A stretch of 20,924 nucleotides of DNA, taken from positions 1 to 20,924 of the forward strand of contig CANLWQ010000007.1 in NCBI GenBank assembly GCA_947494405.1, given 5' to 3'. A model generated the notes under the pieces. That model saw only the letters and a program-made list of their open reading frames with translations, was not told the DNA's origin and did not search any database. Origin of the DNA: Comamonadaceae bacterium. GTDB lineage: Bacteria > Pseudomonadota > Gammaproteobacteria > Burkholderiales > Burkholderiaceae_C. Positions 6,459-14,997 of this stretch are shown piece after piece; the first letter of the stretch is position 1; each line of letters starts with the position of its first letter. The translations under genes and the position numbers were made by a program.

Positions 6459-6818
6459 ATGACACGATCTATCCTGAGTACTGCACAGATTCATCCTGCT
6501 ATTCATCCAAAAATCGGCGGCCTGCATCAAGACATTGTTGATGAAGTGCAGTCTGCCATTCGAGCGCATCGCGTGGTGGTGGTCGGTATGACTCAAAACC
6601 CAGTCGTTAAATCTGTACGCAAGCAACTGTCTCAGGCTGGCATTGACTATTTTTATTTGGAATATGGCAGTTATTTCAGCCAATGGCATCGCCGTTTGGC
6701 TTTAAAAATGTGGACGGGTTGGCCCACCTTTCCCATGGTTTTCTTAGATGGTGTTTTGTTGGGCGGGGGCCAAGATGTCAAGGCACTGATCGCCTCGGGT
6801 GAGCTTAAGGAACAGTAG
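6459..6818 (+). CDS. cysteine-free glutaredoxin-like protein
   Basis: The product of 119 residues has the thioredoxin-fold layout of a monothiol glutaredoxin: strand RVVVVGMTQNP (38-48), then a helix, a middle strand YFYLEYG, WPTFPMVFLDG (88-98) carrying the cis-proline Pro92, and LLGGGQDV (100-107) for the glutathione-binding GG-x-D region. The catalytic CPYC-like position reads N-P-V-V (47-50), and the whole protein contains no cysteine, so it cannot perform thiol chemistry. I start at ATG 6459, which has GAG 5 bases upstream; an in-frame ATG at 6405 abuts the divergent gene and would add 18 unlikely residues. The 3' end overlaps the convergent hydrolase gene by 14 bp. A scaffold, glutathione-binding or regulatory role is possible. 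Confidence 0.8.
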   Translation: MTRSILSTAQIHPAIHPKIGGLHQDIVDEVQSAIRAHRVVVVGMTQNPVVKSVRKQLSQAGIDYFYLEYGSYFSQWHRRLALKMWTGWPTFPMVFLDGVLLGGGQDVKALIASGELKEQ

Positions 6819-7830
6819 TCATCCATTTAACAATGGAGTCCACCATGGGTGCAACCGCTTGGGGGTCGCGAATGTCGCCTGCCAATACATGCTGGCCATC
6901 ACTCTTGCTGTAAGACACCAACTCAAGCTTCTTGTTTTCAGAGCCAACACGCTCGAACAGTTTTTGGGTTTCCAGTGGATCCACTGTGAGGTCGTCGGCA
7001 CTGTATAAAACCATCAACGGTGTTTTAAAGTTCACCACATCACTCTCACGAACCTTCTTGACCAAAGCCATCATTGGAAATAAAGCCGTTGTGGGATAAC
7101 TTTTTGTCCACGCGGCATTTTCCTTTTCGTTATCAGATGGAAAGCTCAACTCAGGACCAGTGATGGCGATGGCCAATTGTTTGCCCCAAGGACCGTTGAT
7201 GATTTCAGAGCGCTTGTCTTTCAGACCAAAGTTGGGCGAAATAAACACATAGGCATTCACGTCTTTGGCGAACTCCGAAGTCGCCAGCCAAGTTGAAAGA
7301 GTTGAGCCTGTGGAGCAACTGATGACCAGAACTTTATCGCCCAGTGTTTGGCCAATGCGAACGGCTTCAACCGTGTCGGCAAGCCAATCTTGCGGGGAAA
7401 CTTGCCCTAAAGCCGCGCCAGGCAAGCCGTGGCCGCTTAAGCGGGTATAAAAAAGATTCGCACCCAATTGTTTGGCCACCAAATCGGCAACCGGCGCAGT
7501 CTCCATTTTGCTGGCCGAAAAACCGTGAACATAGACCACCGCCCAAGGGGTTTTTTGCTGTTCTGGGTTGGCCCACACAATGCCTTTGGCAGTGCCTGGC
7601 TTCATGCCAGTGAACTTTGATTCCGAATCTGCAATCCAAGCATCGAGCGCATTCAATTGCTGGATGGGCATGGCCCGCGCCGTAGGCGTGTCGCTGCCAA
7701 AATCGTTGCGAGGACCCGCAAAGAAAATCGCCACGGCAAGAATCACTACGCCAAACAAAGACTTAAGCGCCAGCATCAGCCAGCTTCGCGATGAACGGGT
7801 TGCAGAAGAGGTGTTGCTAGGGGTGTCCAT
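6805..7830 (-). CDS. membrane-anchored alpha/beta hydrolase
   Basis: This 341-residue protein has an uncleaved N-terminal membrane helix (about 18-38) followed by an alpha/beta-hydrolase domain. The strand ending in VYVHGFSAS (99-107) supplies the oxyanion hole. The nucleophile elbow is S-C-Ser173-T-G, a variant of GxSxG with Ser in place of the first Gly. Asp279 or Asp280 in YSADD and His314 in GQHVL complete the likely triad. The substrate is unknown; lipid esterases and carboxylesterases share this layout. The start has AAGGAA at a good distance. The gene lies 16 bp downstream of the enoyl-CoA hydratase on the same strand and is probably co-transcribed, so a link to acyl or acyl-CoA metabolism is plausible but unproven. 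Confidence 0.85.
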   Translation of the reverse strand: MDTPSNTSSATRSSRSWLMLALKSLFGVVILAVAIFFAGPRNDFGSDTPTARAMPIQQLNALDAWIADSESKFTGMKPGTAKGIVWANPEQQKTPWAVVYVHGFSASKMETAPVADLVAKQLGANLFYTRLSGHGLPGAALGQVSPQDWLADTVEAVRIGQTLGDKVLVISCSTGSTLSTWLATSEFAKDVNAYVFISPNFGLKDKRSEIINGPWGKQLAIAITGPELSFPSDNEKENAAWTKSYPTTALFPMMALVKKVRESDVVNFKTPLMVLYSADDLTVDPLETQKLFERVGSENKKLELVSYSKSDGQHVLAGDIRDPQAVAPMVDSIVKWMTTVP

Positions 7831-7846
7831 GGTGTTTCCTTGAAGA

Positions 7847-8626
7847 TTATTGATTTTTAAAAACAGCTTTGCGCTTGTTCACAAATGCGTCCATGCCTTC
7901 TTTTTGGTCTTCGGTGGCGAACAGTGCATGGAACATACGTCGCTCGAACATGATGCCATCGGACAGGCTGCTTTCAAATGCACGGTTGACAGATTCCTTG
8001 GCTGACATGACTGCGATTTGGGAGTAGTCGCAAATGGACAGGGCTGCCGCAAAGGCTTCATCCATCAATTTATCCAGAGGCACCACCCGACTCACCAGAC
8101 CTGCACGCTCGGCTTCATCCGCATTCATCATTCGACCGGTTAAGGCCAAGTCCATGGCTTTGGCTTTACCAATGGCGCGTGGCAAGCGCTGTGTGCCTCC
8201 TGCACCAGGGATGATGCCCAACTTGATCTCGGGTTGTCCAAAACGCGCGTTGTCTGCTGCAATGATGAAGTCACACATCATGGCGACTTCGCATCCGCCG
8301 CCCAGCGCAAAACCTGCAACGGCTGCGATGACGGGCTTGCGAATGCTGCGCAGGGTTTCCCAATCGCGGGTGATGTATTCGGTTTTGTAAACATCGGCAT
8401 AGGTAAAAGTTGCCATGGCACCAATATCTGCGCCTGCCGCAAACGCTTTTTCATTGCCCGTCAAAACCATGCAGCCAATCAGTGGATCTGCATCGAAAGC
8501 TTTAAGGGCTGAGCCCAATTCAATCATGAGCTCTGCGTTCAAAGCGTTCAGTTGCTTGGGTCTATTCAGGGTGATGACCCCCACTTTTTCTGCGTGGGTG
8601 TGCACTTCAATTAATTGATAGCTCAT
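7847..8626 (-). CDS. enoyl-CoA hydratase (crotonase family)
   Basis: The 259-residue product is a full-length short-chain enoyl-CoA hydratase. [10 protein letters not shown] (21-30) opens the crotonase fold, AFAAGADI (61-68) and FALGGGCE (106-113) form the CoA-binding and oxyanion region, and Glu113 and Glu133 match the two catalytic glutamates of rat liver hydratase. [14 protein letters not shown] (137-150) is also canonical. It hydrates 2-trans-enoyl-CoA to 3-hydroxyacyl-CoA. Because it is divergent from paaG-paaI-paaK, with 90 bp between the starts, it may serve as the PaaF step of phenylacetate catabolism, but a general beta-oxidation role is equally possible. It is the first gene of a two-gene operon with the alpha/beta hydrolase. 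Confidence 0.93.
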   Translation of the reverse strand: MSYQLIEVHTHAEKVGVITLNRPKQLNALNAELMIELGSALKAFDADPLIGCMVLTGNEKAFAAGADIGAMATFTYADVYKTEYITRDWETLRSIRKPVIAAVAGFALGGGCEVAMMCDFIIAADNARFGQPEIKLGIIPGAGGTQRLPRAIGKAKAMDLALTGRMMNADEAERAGLVSRVVPLDKLMDEAFAAALSICDYSQIAVMSAKESVNRAFESSLSDGIMFERRMFHALFATEDQKEGMDAFVNKRKAVFKNQ

Positions 8627-8716
8627 TGCTGTCTTTCTGTCTGGTATTTGAAACTAACTATAACCATGCTTGATGAATAACGCCGAGATGATAAATTACC
8701 CCATAAGGAGACAAAC

Positions 8717-9511
8717 ATGACCGAAAAAACAGTGAGCTATGAAGAACGCGGACCAGTGGCTTGGCTGACGCTTAACCGGCCACAAGCGCTCAACAGCTTC
8801 ACCCGCGAAATGCACCAGCACTTATGGGACGCCTTCGATCAAGCCGAAGCCAATCCGCTGATTCGGGCCATGGTCATCACCGGCGCTGGGCGAGGGTTTT
8901 GTGCGGGTGCTGATTTATCGGAATTTGATTTTGCTGAAGGTCCTCAACTGATAGAGCGCGCAGACCCCGGCCCTGTGATTGACCAAGCTTTCAACCCAAC
9001 CACACGAAGACTTCAGCAGTTGCGCATGCCCACGGTGGCAGCGGTTAACGGTGTGGCCGCGGGTGCGGGCGCCTCGTTTGTGATGGCTTGCGATATTGCC
9101 ATTGCCTCGCCCCAAGCATCATTCATCCAAGCCTTTAGCAAAATTGGTTTGATTCCGGACGCTGGCAGCAGTTGGTTTTTGGTTGAGCGCTTAGGTTTGG
9201 CACGCGCCATGGTCTTGGCCATGACGGGCGATAAATTGATGGCGCAACAAGCCAAAGAGTGGGGCTTGATCTGGGATGTTTCAGAAGATGTGAATGAAGC
9301 CGCTTTGCAAATGGCCCAGCGTTTAGCAGCGATGCCAACCCAAGCGTTGATTGCTACCCGCAAGTTGCTAAGAGAAGCAGGGCAAAGAAGTCTTGATCAA
9401 CAACTTGATACAGAACGCGACACGCAGTCAGCGTTGGGCAGAACGCACGACTACATAGAAGGCGTGAGCGCGTTTTTACAAAAGCGTCCCCCCCAATTCA
9501 CGGGGCATTAA
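8717..9511 (+). CDS. paaG: PaaG, ring-1,2-epoxyphenylacetyl-CoA isomerase
   Basis: The 264-residue crotonase-fold protein matches PaaG. NRPQALNSFT (20-29), GRGFCAGADL (58-67), and SKIGLIPDAGSSWFL (141-155) carrying Asp148 are typical. The two glutamates used by true hydratases are replaced (GAGAS and FIQAF), while the acidic residue in IPDAG is kept, as expected for an isomerase. PaaG converts the ring epoxide of phenylacetyl-CoA to the oxepin in the aerobic phenylacetate pathway. AAGGAG at 8705-8710, six bases before the ATG, is a strong ribosome binding site. It is the first gene of a tight operon with paaI and paaK. The 90 bp upstream must hold promoters for both directions, but I see no convincing box there. 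Confidence 0.92.
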   Translation: MTEKTVSYEERGPVAWLTLNRPQALNSFTREMHQHLWDAFDQAEANPLIRAMVITGAGRGFCAGADLSEFDFAEGPQLIERADPGPVIDQAFNPTTRRLQQLRMPTVAAVNGVAAGAGASFVMACDIAIASPQASFIQAFSKIGLIPDAGSSWFLVERLGLARAMVLAMTGDKLMAQQAKEWGLIWDVSEDVNEAALQMAQRLAAMPTQALIATRKLLREAGQRSLDQQLDTERDTQSALGRTHDYIEGVSAFLQKRPPQFTGH

Positions 9512-9513
9512 AG

Positions 9514-9954
9514 ATGTCTACGCTGACAGATGCAGACTTGCTTGCCCAAAGGGTGGGAGAAGCCATGTTTTCTGCTGATGTGGCCTCCCAGCAAACCATG
9601 GGCATGCAGCTGGTTTTTTGCAAACCCGGACAAGCGCAAATGACCATGAAAGTAACCCTTGCGCATTTGAATGGCCACCAGATTTGTCATGGCGGCTTTA
9701 TTTTTACTTTGGCGGATTCCACTTTTGCTTTTGCTTGCAACAGCCACAACAAAGTAGCGCTTGCTGCCTCAGCTTCCATAGATTTTTTAAAACCAGCCCA
9801 GTTACACGATGTATTGACATGTGATGGGCAAGAGAGGGTGCTCAGCGGTCGACATGGTATTTACGACATGACGGTTCGTAACCAACACCATGAAGTGATT
9901 GCTTTGTTCCGGGGCAAAAGTGCTCAAATTCAAGGAACGGTGGTGTCAGCATGA
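9514..9954 (+). CDS. paaI: PaaI, hydroxyphenylacetyl-CoA thioesterase
   Basis: This 146-residue hotdog-fold protein carries the PaaI signature NGHQICHGGFIFTLADS (53-69), including Asn53, His59 and Asp68, which correspond to active-site residues of the E. coli enzyme. PaaI hydrolyses dead-end hydroxyphenylacetyl-CoA and related thioesters, releasing CoA when the pathway stalls. Its ATG lies two bases after the paaG stop and its own stop overlaps the paaK start, so translation of the three genes is coupled. Length is normal for the family. Confidence 0.93.
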   Translation: MSTLTDADLLAQRVGEAMFSADVASQQTMGMQLVFCKPGQAQMTMKVTLAHLNGHQICHGGFIFTLADSTFAFACNSHNKVALAASASIDFLKPAQLHDVLTCDGQERVLSGRHGIYDMTVRNQHHEVIALFRGKSAQIQGTVVSA

Positions 9955-11246
9955 AAGAGGCCTTTCTTCCCCTGGAACCTATCGAAAAAGCCAGCGTAGA
10001 CGAGCTGCGCAGTTTGCAATTGAAGCGTTTGAAAAAAACCCTGCAGCATGCGTATGCCAACTCCGCGGTCTACCGCGAAAAATTTGATTCAGTGGGTGTT
10101 CATCCAGATGACTGTAAACAGTTGTCCGATTTGGCTTTATTTCCCTTCACCACCAAATCGGATTTGCGTGAGAGTTACCCGTTTGGCATGTTTGCGGTTC
10201 CTCAGCATCAGCTTGTGCGTATCCACGCTTCCAGTGGCACCACAGGCAAGCCCACGGTGGTGGGCTACACCGCGAATGACATAGCCATGTGGGCGGGATG
10301 CGTTGCTCGCAGCATCAGGGCTGCTGGCGCCAAGCCTGGCGACAAGGTTCACATCAGCTATGGCTATGGCTTATTCACCGGCGGCTTGGGCGCGCACTAC
10401 GGTGCAGAGCATTTGGGCTTGACCGTGATTCCTTTTGGTGGTGGACAAACCGAGCGTCAAGTACAACTGCTGCAAGATTTTTCACCCGACATCATCATGG
10501 TGACACCCAGTTATATGTTGGCCTTGGCGGATGAGTTTGATCGCCAAGGTTTGGATCCCCGCAACAGCAGTTTGCGCATAGGCATTTTTGGCGCTGAACC
10601 TTGGACCAACGATATGCGTTTGGCGATTGAAAAACGCATGGGCATAGATGCAGTCGATATTTATGGTTTGTCTGAGGTGATTGGCCCCGGCGTGGCCAGT
10701 GAATATGCGCAAACCAAAGACGGGCCTACTGTTTGGGAAGATCACTTTTACCCAGAAATCATCGATCCCGAAACCGGTGAAGTACTGCCCGACGGTGAAC
10801 TGGGCGAGCTGGTGTTCACAAGCCTGAGCAAAGAGGCTTTACCCATCATCAGGTACCGCACCAGAGACTTAACCCGCTTGCTTCCAGGTGCTGCTCGCGC
10901 CATGCGTCGCATGGAAAAGGTCACAGGCAGAAGCGACGACATGATGATTGTCCGGGGGGTGAATGTTTTCCCTAGCCAAATTGAAGAACTGATCTTGAAG
11001 CAATCCGCCTTGAGCGCGCACTACCAGTGTCTTCTTCGCAAAGAGGGGTCACTGGACACCTTGACGGTCAAGGTCGAGATGCGAACAGGTTTATCTGCAA
11101 ATTCCACCGAGGCGCAAACGGCTGCTGCCAAACTAGAGCAGGACGCCAAAGCGTATATAGGTACCAGTTTGAAAGTAGAGCTGTGCAACGAGGGCGAGGT
11201 GGAGCGAAGCATGGGCAAAGCCAAAAGAGTGATAGACCTGCGTTAA
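9951..11246 (+). CDS. paaK: PaaK, phenylacetate-CoA ligase
   Basis: The 431-residue product is a full-length phenylacetate-CoA ligase of the adenylate-forming family. The nucleotide-binding loop SSGTTGKP is at 94-101, the adenine-binding IYGLSE at 237-242, RYRTRD at 301-306 and the hinge region GRSDDMMIVRGVNVFP at 326-341. The C-terminal GKAKRVIDLR contains the expected lysine. It activates phenylacetate with ATP and CoA, the first step of the pathway. The start shares an ATGA overlap with the paaI stop. It is the last gene of the operon; the next gene, 17 bp beyond, faces it, so there is little room for a separate terminator and none is visible. Confidence 0.95.
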   Translation: MKEAFLPLEPIEKASVDELRSLQLKRLKKTLQHAYANSAVYREKFDSVGVHPDDCKQLSDLALFPFTTKSDLRESYPFGMFAVPQHQLVRIHASSGTTGKPTVVGYTANDIAMWAGCVARSIRAAGAKPGDKVHISYGYGLFTGGLGAHYGAEHLGLTVIPFGGGQTERQVQLLQDFSPDIIMVTPSYMLALADEFDRQGLDPRNSSLRIGIFGAEPWTNDMRLAIEKRMGIDAVDIYGLSEVIGPGVASEYAQTKDGPTVWEDHFYPEIIDPETGEVLPDGELGELVFTSLSKEALPIIRYRTRDLTRLLPGAARAMRRMEKVTGRSDDMMIVRGVNVFPSQIEELILKQSALSAHYQCLLRKEGSLDTLTVKVEMRTGLSANSTEAQTAAAKLEQDAKAYIGTSLKVELCNEGEVERSMGKAKRVIDLR

Positions 11247-11263
11247 AGCAACTAGGCTTGGCT

Positions 11264-13039
11264 TTAGGTTTTATCGCTGAGCCAACTGCCCACCTTCACA
11301 GGATCATGAATACCTAAGCGCCACAAGGGGCTGGGGTCTTGGTTGGGCAGGCTCAGTGGCAGTCGAAGCAGTTGCCCGTCTCGTGCGACCCATGCTGTGC
11401 ATTGCGTATTTTTTCCAAGCAATAGGGGGAGTTGATCCAAACGTTGAATGCGCCAAGATTGCAAAGCTTTACCTCTGCCTGTTTCAACGCCCAGCCACTC
11501 GTCACCAGCAGACATGCCCGCAAGCTCTGCAGCGCTGCCGCGTAAAACTGTTTGTATATGCACGCTGTGGTCTTCGCGGACTCTTAGCCCCAGTTGTTGG
11601 GCCAGCGTTGAAGCCTCATATTCAACACTCACACCTTGCTTTTGCAAAATTTCCAAAAGGGGTAATTCTTCTACAGCGTGAACCCAAGCATGAATTTTGC
11701 TGCGCCATGATTGCTTGCTGACATTTTGCAGCGCTTGCAGCACATCATCTTGAGATATGGGGCCACCTTCGCTTTGATGCCAAAGCTCGCGCATCACTGC
11801 GTCTAAGCTGTGTCCCATTTGTCGCAAGGAAAGGTCTAGACACAGTGCAATCAAAGAACCCTTGGTGTAATAACTCACGGTGATGTTGGGCGTATTGCTG
11901 TCAGGACGGTAGTATTTGGTCCACGCCTCAAAGCTTGAAGCGGCTGCGCTGTGGGCATGCCGTCCCGGTGTTTGCAGGTATTGATGTATGGATTTATTGA
12001 GCAACTTCAAATAGTAGGCAGGTGAAATTAATTCAGCGCGGCACAACATCAAGTTGTCGTAATAGTCTGTAAAGCCTTCAAAAAACCAAAGCATATCGGT
12101 GTACTGCTCGCTTTGGTAGTTATAGCTTTCATAATTCCCCGGTCGCATACGTTTGACATTCCACGCATGAAAATACTCGTGGCTGATGAGCCCTAACAGG
12201 CCAATGTAATCATCGCTGCGGGCTTTATCAGACAGTTTGGGCAAATCTTTTCTTCTGCACAGCAAAGCCGTGCTGTTTTGATGCTCCAAGCCACCATAGC
12301 CATCAGAAACAGCATTCAACAAGAAAACAAAATGATTGAATGGCGGCGGTTTTCCTTGGTGCCAGAAATTCACAATGGTGTGAGCTATTTTTTCAGCATC
12401 CTTTTGAAGCTGGGGCGAATCAAAAGAGGGCGCAGCCCCAGTCACCACCATCTGATGGTTTGACTTTAAAACAGAAAATTTGCTGCTTACAAAAGCGGAC
12501 ATCTCCACAGGACTGTCGGCGAGTTCGTCATAGTTTTGTGCATGGTAAATGCCAAAACCAGCTTCATTGATACGTACGGCTTTAAGTGCAGTGGCTACCC
12601 GCCAGCTGTCGGTGTTCTCGGGTGTGATCAGTTCTAAGCTCAGACTGTTTTGGCTTTGACCCAAAGCTTGTACAAACATGCTGGTGCCATTGAAAAAACC
12701 TCTGTTGGCATCCAGCCAAGCGGTGCGTACAGAGTTATCGTGGGCGTAGACCTTGTATTGCAGTTGCAAAGCTTGGTTGGCTTTGCAGTTGGTTTGCCAA
12801 GTGCATTTATCAAGCTGTTGAATCTTGAGCGTTTGGCCCAACTGCGTGGCCTGCAGTTCGCTGAGTTGTTTAGAAAACTCTCTGACCAAATAACTGCCAG
12901 GAATCCAAACAGGGAGTTGAAATTGTTGCTTTGCGCGGGGATTTAAAACATGAAGGGTGACACTCCATGTATGTGCATTTGCATTTTCAACCTTGACTTG
13001 GTAGTGAATGTCTTTTTTGTGAGGGCCTTTGGCGGACAT
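11264..13039 (-). CDS. M61-family glycyl aminopeptidase with PDZ domain
   Basis: The 591-residue protein is a typical bacterial M61 peptidase. The zinc motif is H287-E288-Y-F-H291 followed by AWNVKRMRP; the third zinc ligand is probably Glu321 in FFEGFTDYY. GGLEH (249-253) is the substrate-binding loop of this family. A PDZ domain occupies the C-terminal part (about 490-560). There is no signal peptide, so it may act in the cytoplasm. Family members such as the Sphingomonas enzyme release N-terminal Gly or Ala from peptides. It begins 12 bp after the dsbC stop and is the last gene of a three-gene operon. The ribosome binding site is weak, so translation may depend on coupling to dsbC. Confidence 0.92.
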   Translation of the reverse strand: MSAKGPHKKDIHYQVKVENANAHTWSVTLHVLNPRAKQQFQLPVWIPGSYLVREFSKQLSELQATQLGQTLKIQQLDKCTWQTNCKANQALQLQYKVYAHDNSVRTAWLDANRGFFNGTSMFVQALGQSQNSLSLELITPENTDSWRVATALKAVRINEAGFGIYHAQNYDELADSPVEMSAFVSSKFSVLKSNHQMVVTGAAPSFDSPQLQKDAEKIAHTIVNFWHQGKPPPFNHFVFLLNAVSDGYGGLEHQNSTALLCRRKDLPKLSDKARSDDYIGLLGLISHEYFHAWNVKRMRPGNYESYNYQSEQYTDMLWFFEGFTDYYDNLMLCRAELISPAYYLKLLNKSIHQYLQTPGRHAHSAAASSFEAWTKYYRPDSNTPNITVSYYTKGSLIALCLDLSLRQMGHSLDAVMRELWHQSEGGPISQDDVLQALQNVSKQSWRSKIHAWVHAVEELPLLEILQKQGVSVEYEASTLAQQLGLRVREDHSVHIQTVLRGSAAELAGMSAGDEWLGVETGRGKALQSWRIQRLDQLPLLLGKNTQCTAWVARDGQLLRLPLSLPNQDPSPLWRLGIHDPVKVGSWLSDKT

Positions 13040-13051
13040 ACAGCGTGAAGT

Positions 13052-13774
13052 TCAAGGTTTAGCTGTTGACAGCAGTTTTTCAATTTGGGCCATGTCCACA
13101 GCCCCGGTGACACGTGTGCCATCAGCAAAAAAAGTGGTGGGGGTGCCGGTAATTTTTTGCTTTTGACCGAACTCCACATTTCGTTTGACCGCAGCGGTGT
13201 CGCAACCCGCTGAGGCGGGAATTTGGTCGCGCAGCATATAGTCTTGCCAAGCTTTGGCTTGGTCTTTGGCGCACCAAATGGCTTTTGATTTTTCTAGGGA
13301 ATCTTTACCCAATATGGGGTAGACAAAAAGATACACCGTCACGTTATCTATGCTTTGCAAGTCGCGTTCAAACCGCTTGCAATAGCCGCAATTGGGGTCT
13401 TCGAACATGGCCATCTTGCGCTCACCTTTGCCACGCACCATCACGATGGCATCTTTGAAGGGCAAGGACTTGAAGTCCACGGTCAATAATTTTTGAATAC
13501 GCTCTTCGGTTAAGTCACGCTGTGTTTTGGTATCAATCAAATGCCCCTGAATCAGAAAGTTTCCCCCTGCATCGGTGTAATAGATTTCCGAGCCTTCAAC
13601 CCTCAATTCAAACAGCCCCGCCATGGGGGTGCGCTTGACTTCATCAATAGGACGAATTTGCGGCATACGCTCTTTGAGGGTTTTGCGTATCAAGGCTTCT
13701 TCTCCCTGAGCCCACGCACTGGTGATCGAAAGACTGGATAAAAGCAGGGCGATAAACAATTGAAGATAACGCAT
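13052..13774 (-). CDS. dsbC: DsbC, periplasmic disulfide isomerase
   Basis: From ATG 13774 the product is 240 residues with a signal peptide (cleaved near AWA|QGE), an N-terminal dimerisation region (about 24-85) and a thioredoxin-fold domain. The active site is C129-G-Y-C132 in FEDPNCGYCK and the cis-proline is Pro212 in ITGTPTT. Cys168 and Cys191 correspond to the structural disulfide of DsbC. It rearranges wrong disulfides in periplasmic proteins and is kept reduced by DsbD. The longer frame to 13822 adds 16 residues with no signal-peptide character; AAGGT lies five bases before the chosen ATG. It is 11 bp downstream of the UbiH-type gene and 12 bp upstream of the M61 gene. Confidence 0.93.
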   Translation of the reverse strand: MRYLQLFIALLLSSLSITSAWAQGEEALIRKTLKERMPQIRPIDEVKRTPMAGLFELRVEGSEIYYTDAGGNFLIQGHLIDTKTQRDLTEERIQKLLTVDFKSLPFKDAIVMVRGKGERKMAMFEDPNCGYCKRFERDLQSIDNVTVYLFVYPILGKDSLEKSKAIWCAKDQAKAWQDYMLRDQIPASAGCDTAAVKRNVEFGQKQKITGTPTTFFADGTRVTGAVDMAQIEKLLSTAKP

Positions 13775-13785
13775 GGTGACCTTGG

Positions 13786-14913
13786 TTAAAAAGAGGGATG
13801 GATGGCTTGTTGAACAGTCCATTGCTTGAGATGCGAGAGTTGGTCAAAACTGCTTAAGCCCCAATTACGCAATGATTGCGCAACCGTGCTTGGGTGTGAA
13901 AACATGCGTTGTATGCCGTCGCATGCCAGCAAAGTGGGCATCAAACCCGCTTTGCGTTCTCGTTCATAGCGACGCAGTAAAAATTTGTCACCCACGCCAC
14001 GCCAGTACTCTTTACCTTCACGCTGCGAAAGTATGTGGGCCAGGGCTGCGACATCGGCCAAACCCAAGTTCAAGCCCATACCTGCCAGTGGATGCACGCT
14101 GTGAGCCGCATCGCCCGCGAGTACCCAACTGTGGGCATTGGCAAAAGTGCCACTCCACTGCGTGGCTTGGGCTGTTTGTAAAGGCCATGTGCTTTTGGCG
14201 CTGCAAACTTGTAGATTTCCTAGGGTGTTTCGACTGGCTTTGGTCAAGGCCAAAGAGAGCTCTGCATCTGAAGCGGCACAAAGCGTCTGTGCCCTTGAAC
14301 TGGGCAAAGACCACACCACCGCGGCTTCTTGTCCTTGTGCGCCACCCAAGGGCAGCAAAGCCAAAATATCGAGTCCGTCTGGCGCTTGGGCAAACCACTG
14401 CAATGCTTGTTGCTGATGTGGGGTGTCTAAGCGCACGCGGGTGGCCAAGGCGTGTTGAGGGTAGGGCATGGATTGAAAGTCAATACCAAGCTCTTGCCGC
14501 GTCGAACTGTTTTTGCCCTCGCACACCACGGTCAAAAGTGCTTGAACTGGGGCGCTGTGCCGCTCTATGCTGGGTTGGAAGTCAACGGCTTGGTGAAGTA
14601 ATTTTTCCAAGGCTTGAACATCCACAATATGGTTGAGCGCTTGGCCCTGGGGTGAATCAAAGCTGATGACACCTCCTTGGTCGCCCCATATGCGCATGCT
14701 TTGCACGGGTGTTGCGAACTCAGGACTTGGCCAACAACGTAAATCCGTCAATACATTTTGAGAAACTTGATTCAGCGCAAAAGCCCGCATGTCTTGAGCG
14801 CTTGAAGGCGTGCCTACCAAGGCCACCCGCAAACGTTGCCGCGCCAACAAAAGGGCCAAGGTGCTGCCCACCATACCGCTGCCACGAATGCAAACATCGT
14901 AAGTTGTCGTCAT
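13786..14913 (-). CDS. UbiH/VisC-family FAD-dependent hydroxylase
   Basis: This 375-residue flavoprotein starts at ATG 14913 (MTTTYDVCIRGSGMVG). The longer open frame to 15165 runs into the divergent ychF gene and lacks the fold. Residues 7-30 form the Rossmann FAD motif G-x-G-x-x-G. The C-terminal FAD motif is LAGDAAHSVHPLAGMGLNLGLADV, spread over about 278-301, and is characteristic of ubiquinone-biosynthesis hydroxylases (UbiH, UbiF, UbiI, Coq6). The middle motif normally reading DGxxSxxR is VCEGKNSSTRQ, so its acidic residue has moved. Betaproteobacteria carry several paralogues, so the ring position cannot be assigned. It leads an operon with dsbC and the M61 gene. Confidence 0.88.
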   Translation of the reverse strand: MTTTYDVCIRGSGMVGSTLALLLARQRLRVALVGTPSSAQDMRAFALNQVSQNVLTDLRCWPSPEFATPVQSMRIWGDQGGVISFDSPQGQALNHIVDVQALEKLLHQAVDFQPSIERHSAPVQALLTVVCEGKNSSTRQELGIDFQSMPYPQHALATRVRLDTPHQQQALQWFAQAPDGLDILALLPLGGAQGQEAAVVWSLPSSRAQTLCAASDAELSLALTKASRNTLGNLQVCSAKSTWPLQTAQATQWSGTFANAHSWVLAGDAAHSVHPLAGMGLNLGLADVAALAHILSQREGKEYWRGVGDKFLLRRYERERKAGLMPTLLACDGIQRMFSHPSTVAQSLRNWGLSSFDQLSHLKQWTVQQAIHPSF

Positions 14914-14997
14914 GCGGTCATTGTAGAAGTTGGCTGCACGTAGAATTTGCAACTTATGGCGAAACCCCTTCCCTTTGGTATAGATTGAAAGATTCTC

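Noticed and set aside
13872..14636. A 254-codon open frame on the plus strand opposite the UbiH-type gene
   Set aside because: It lies wholly within the flavoprotein gene, is rich in Cys, Arg and Pro without pattern, and has no ribosome binding site.
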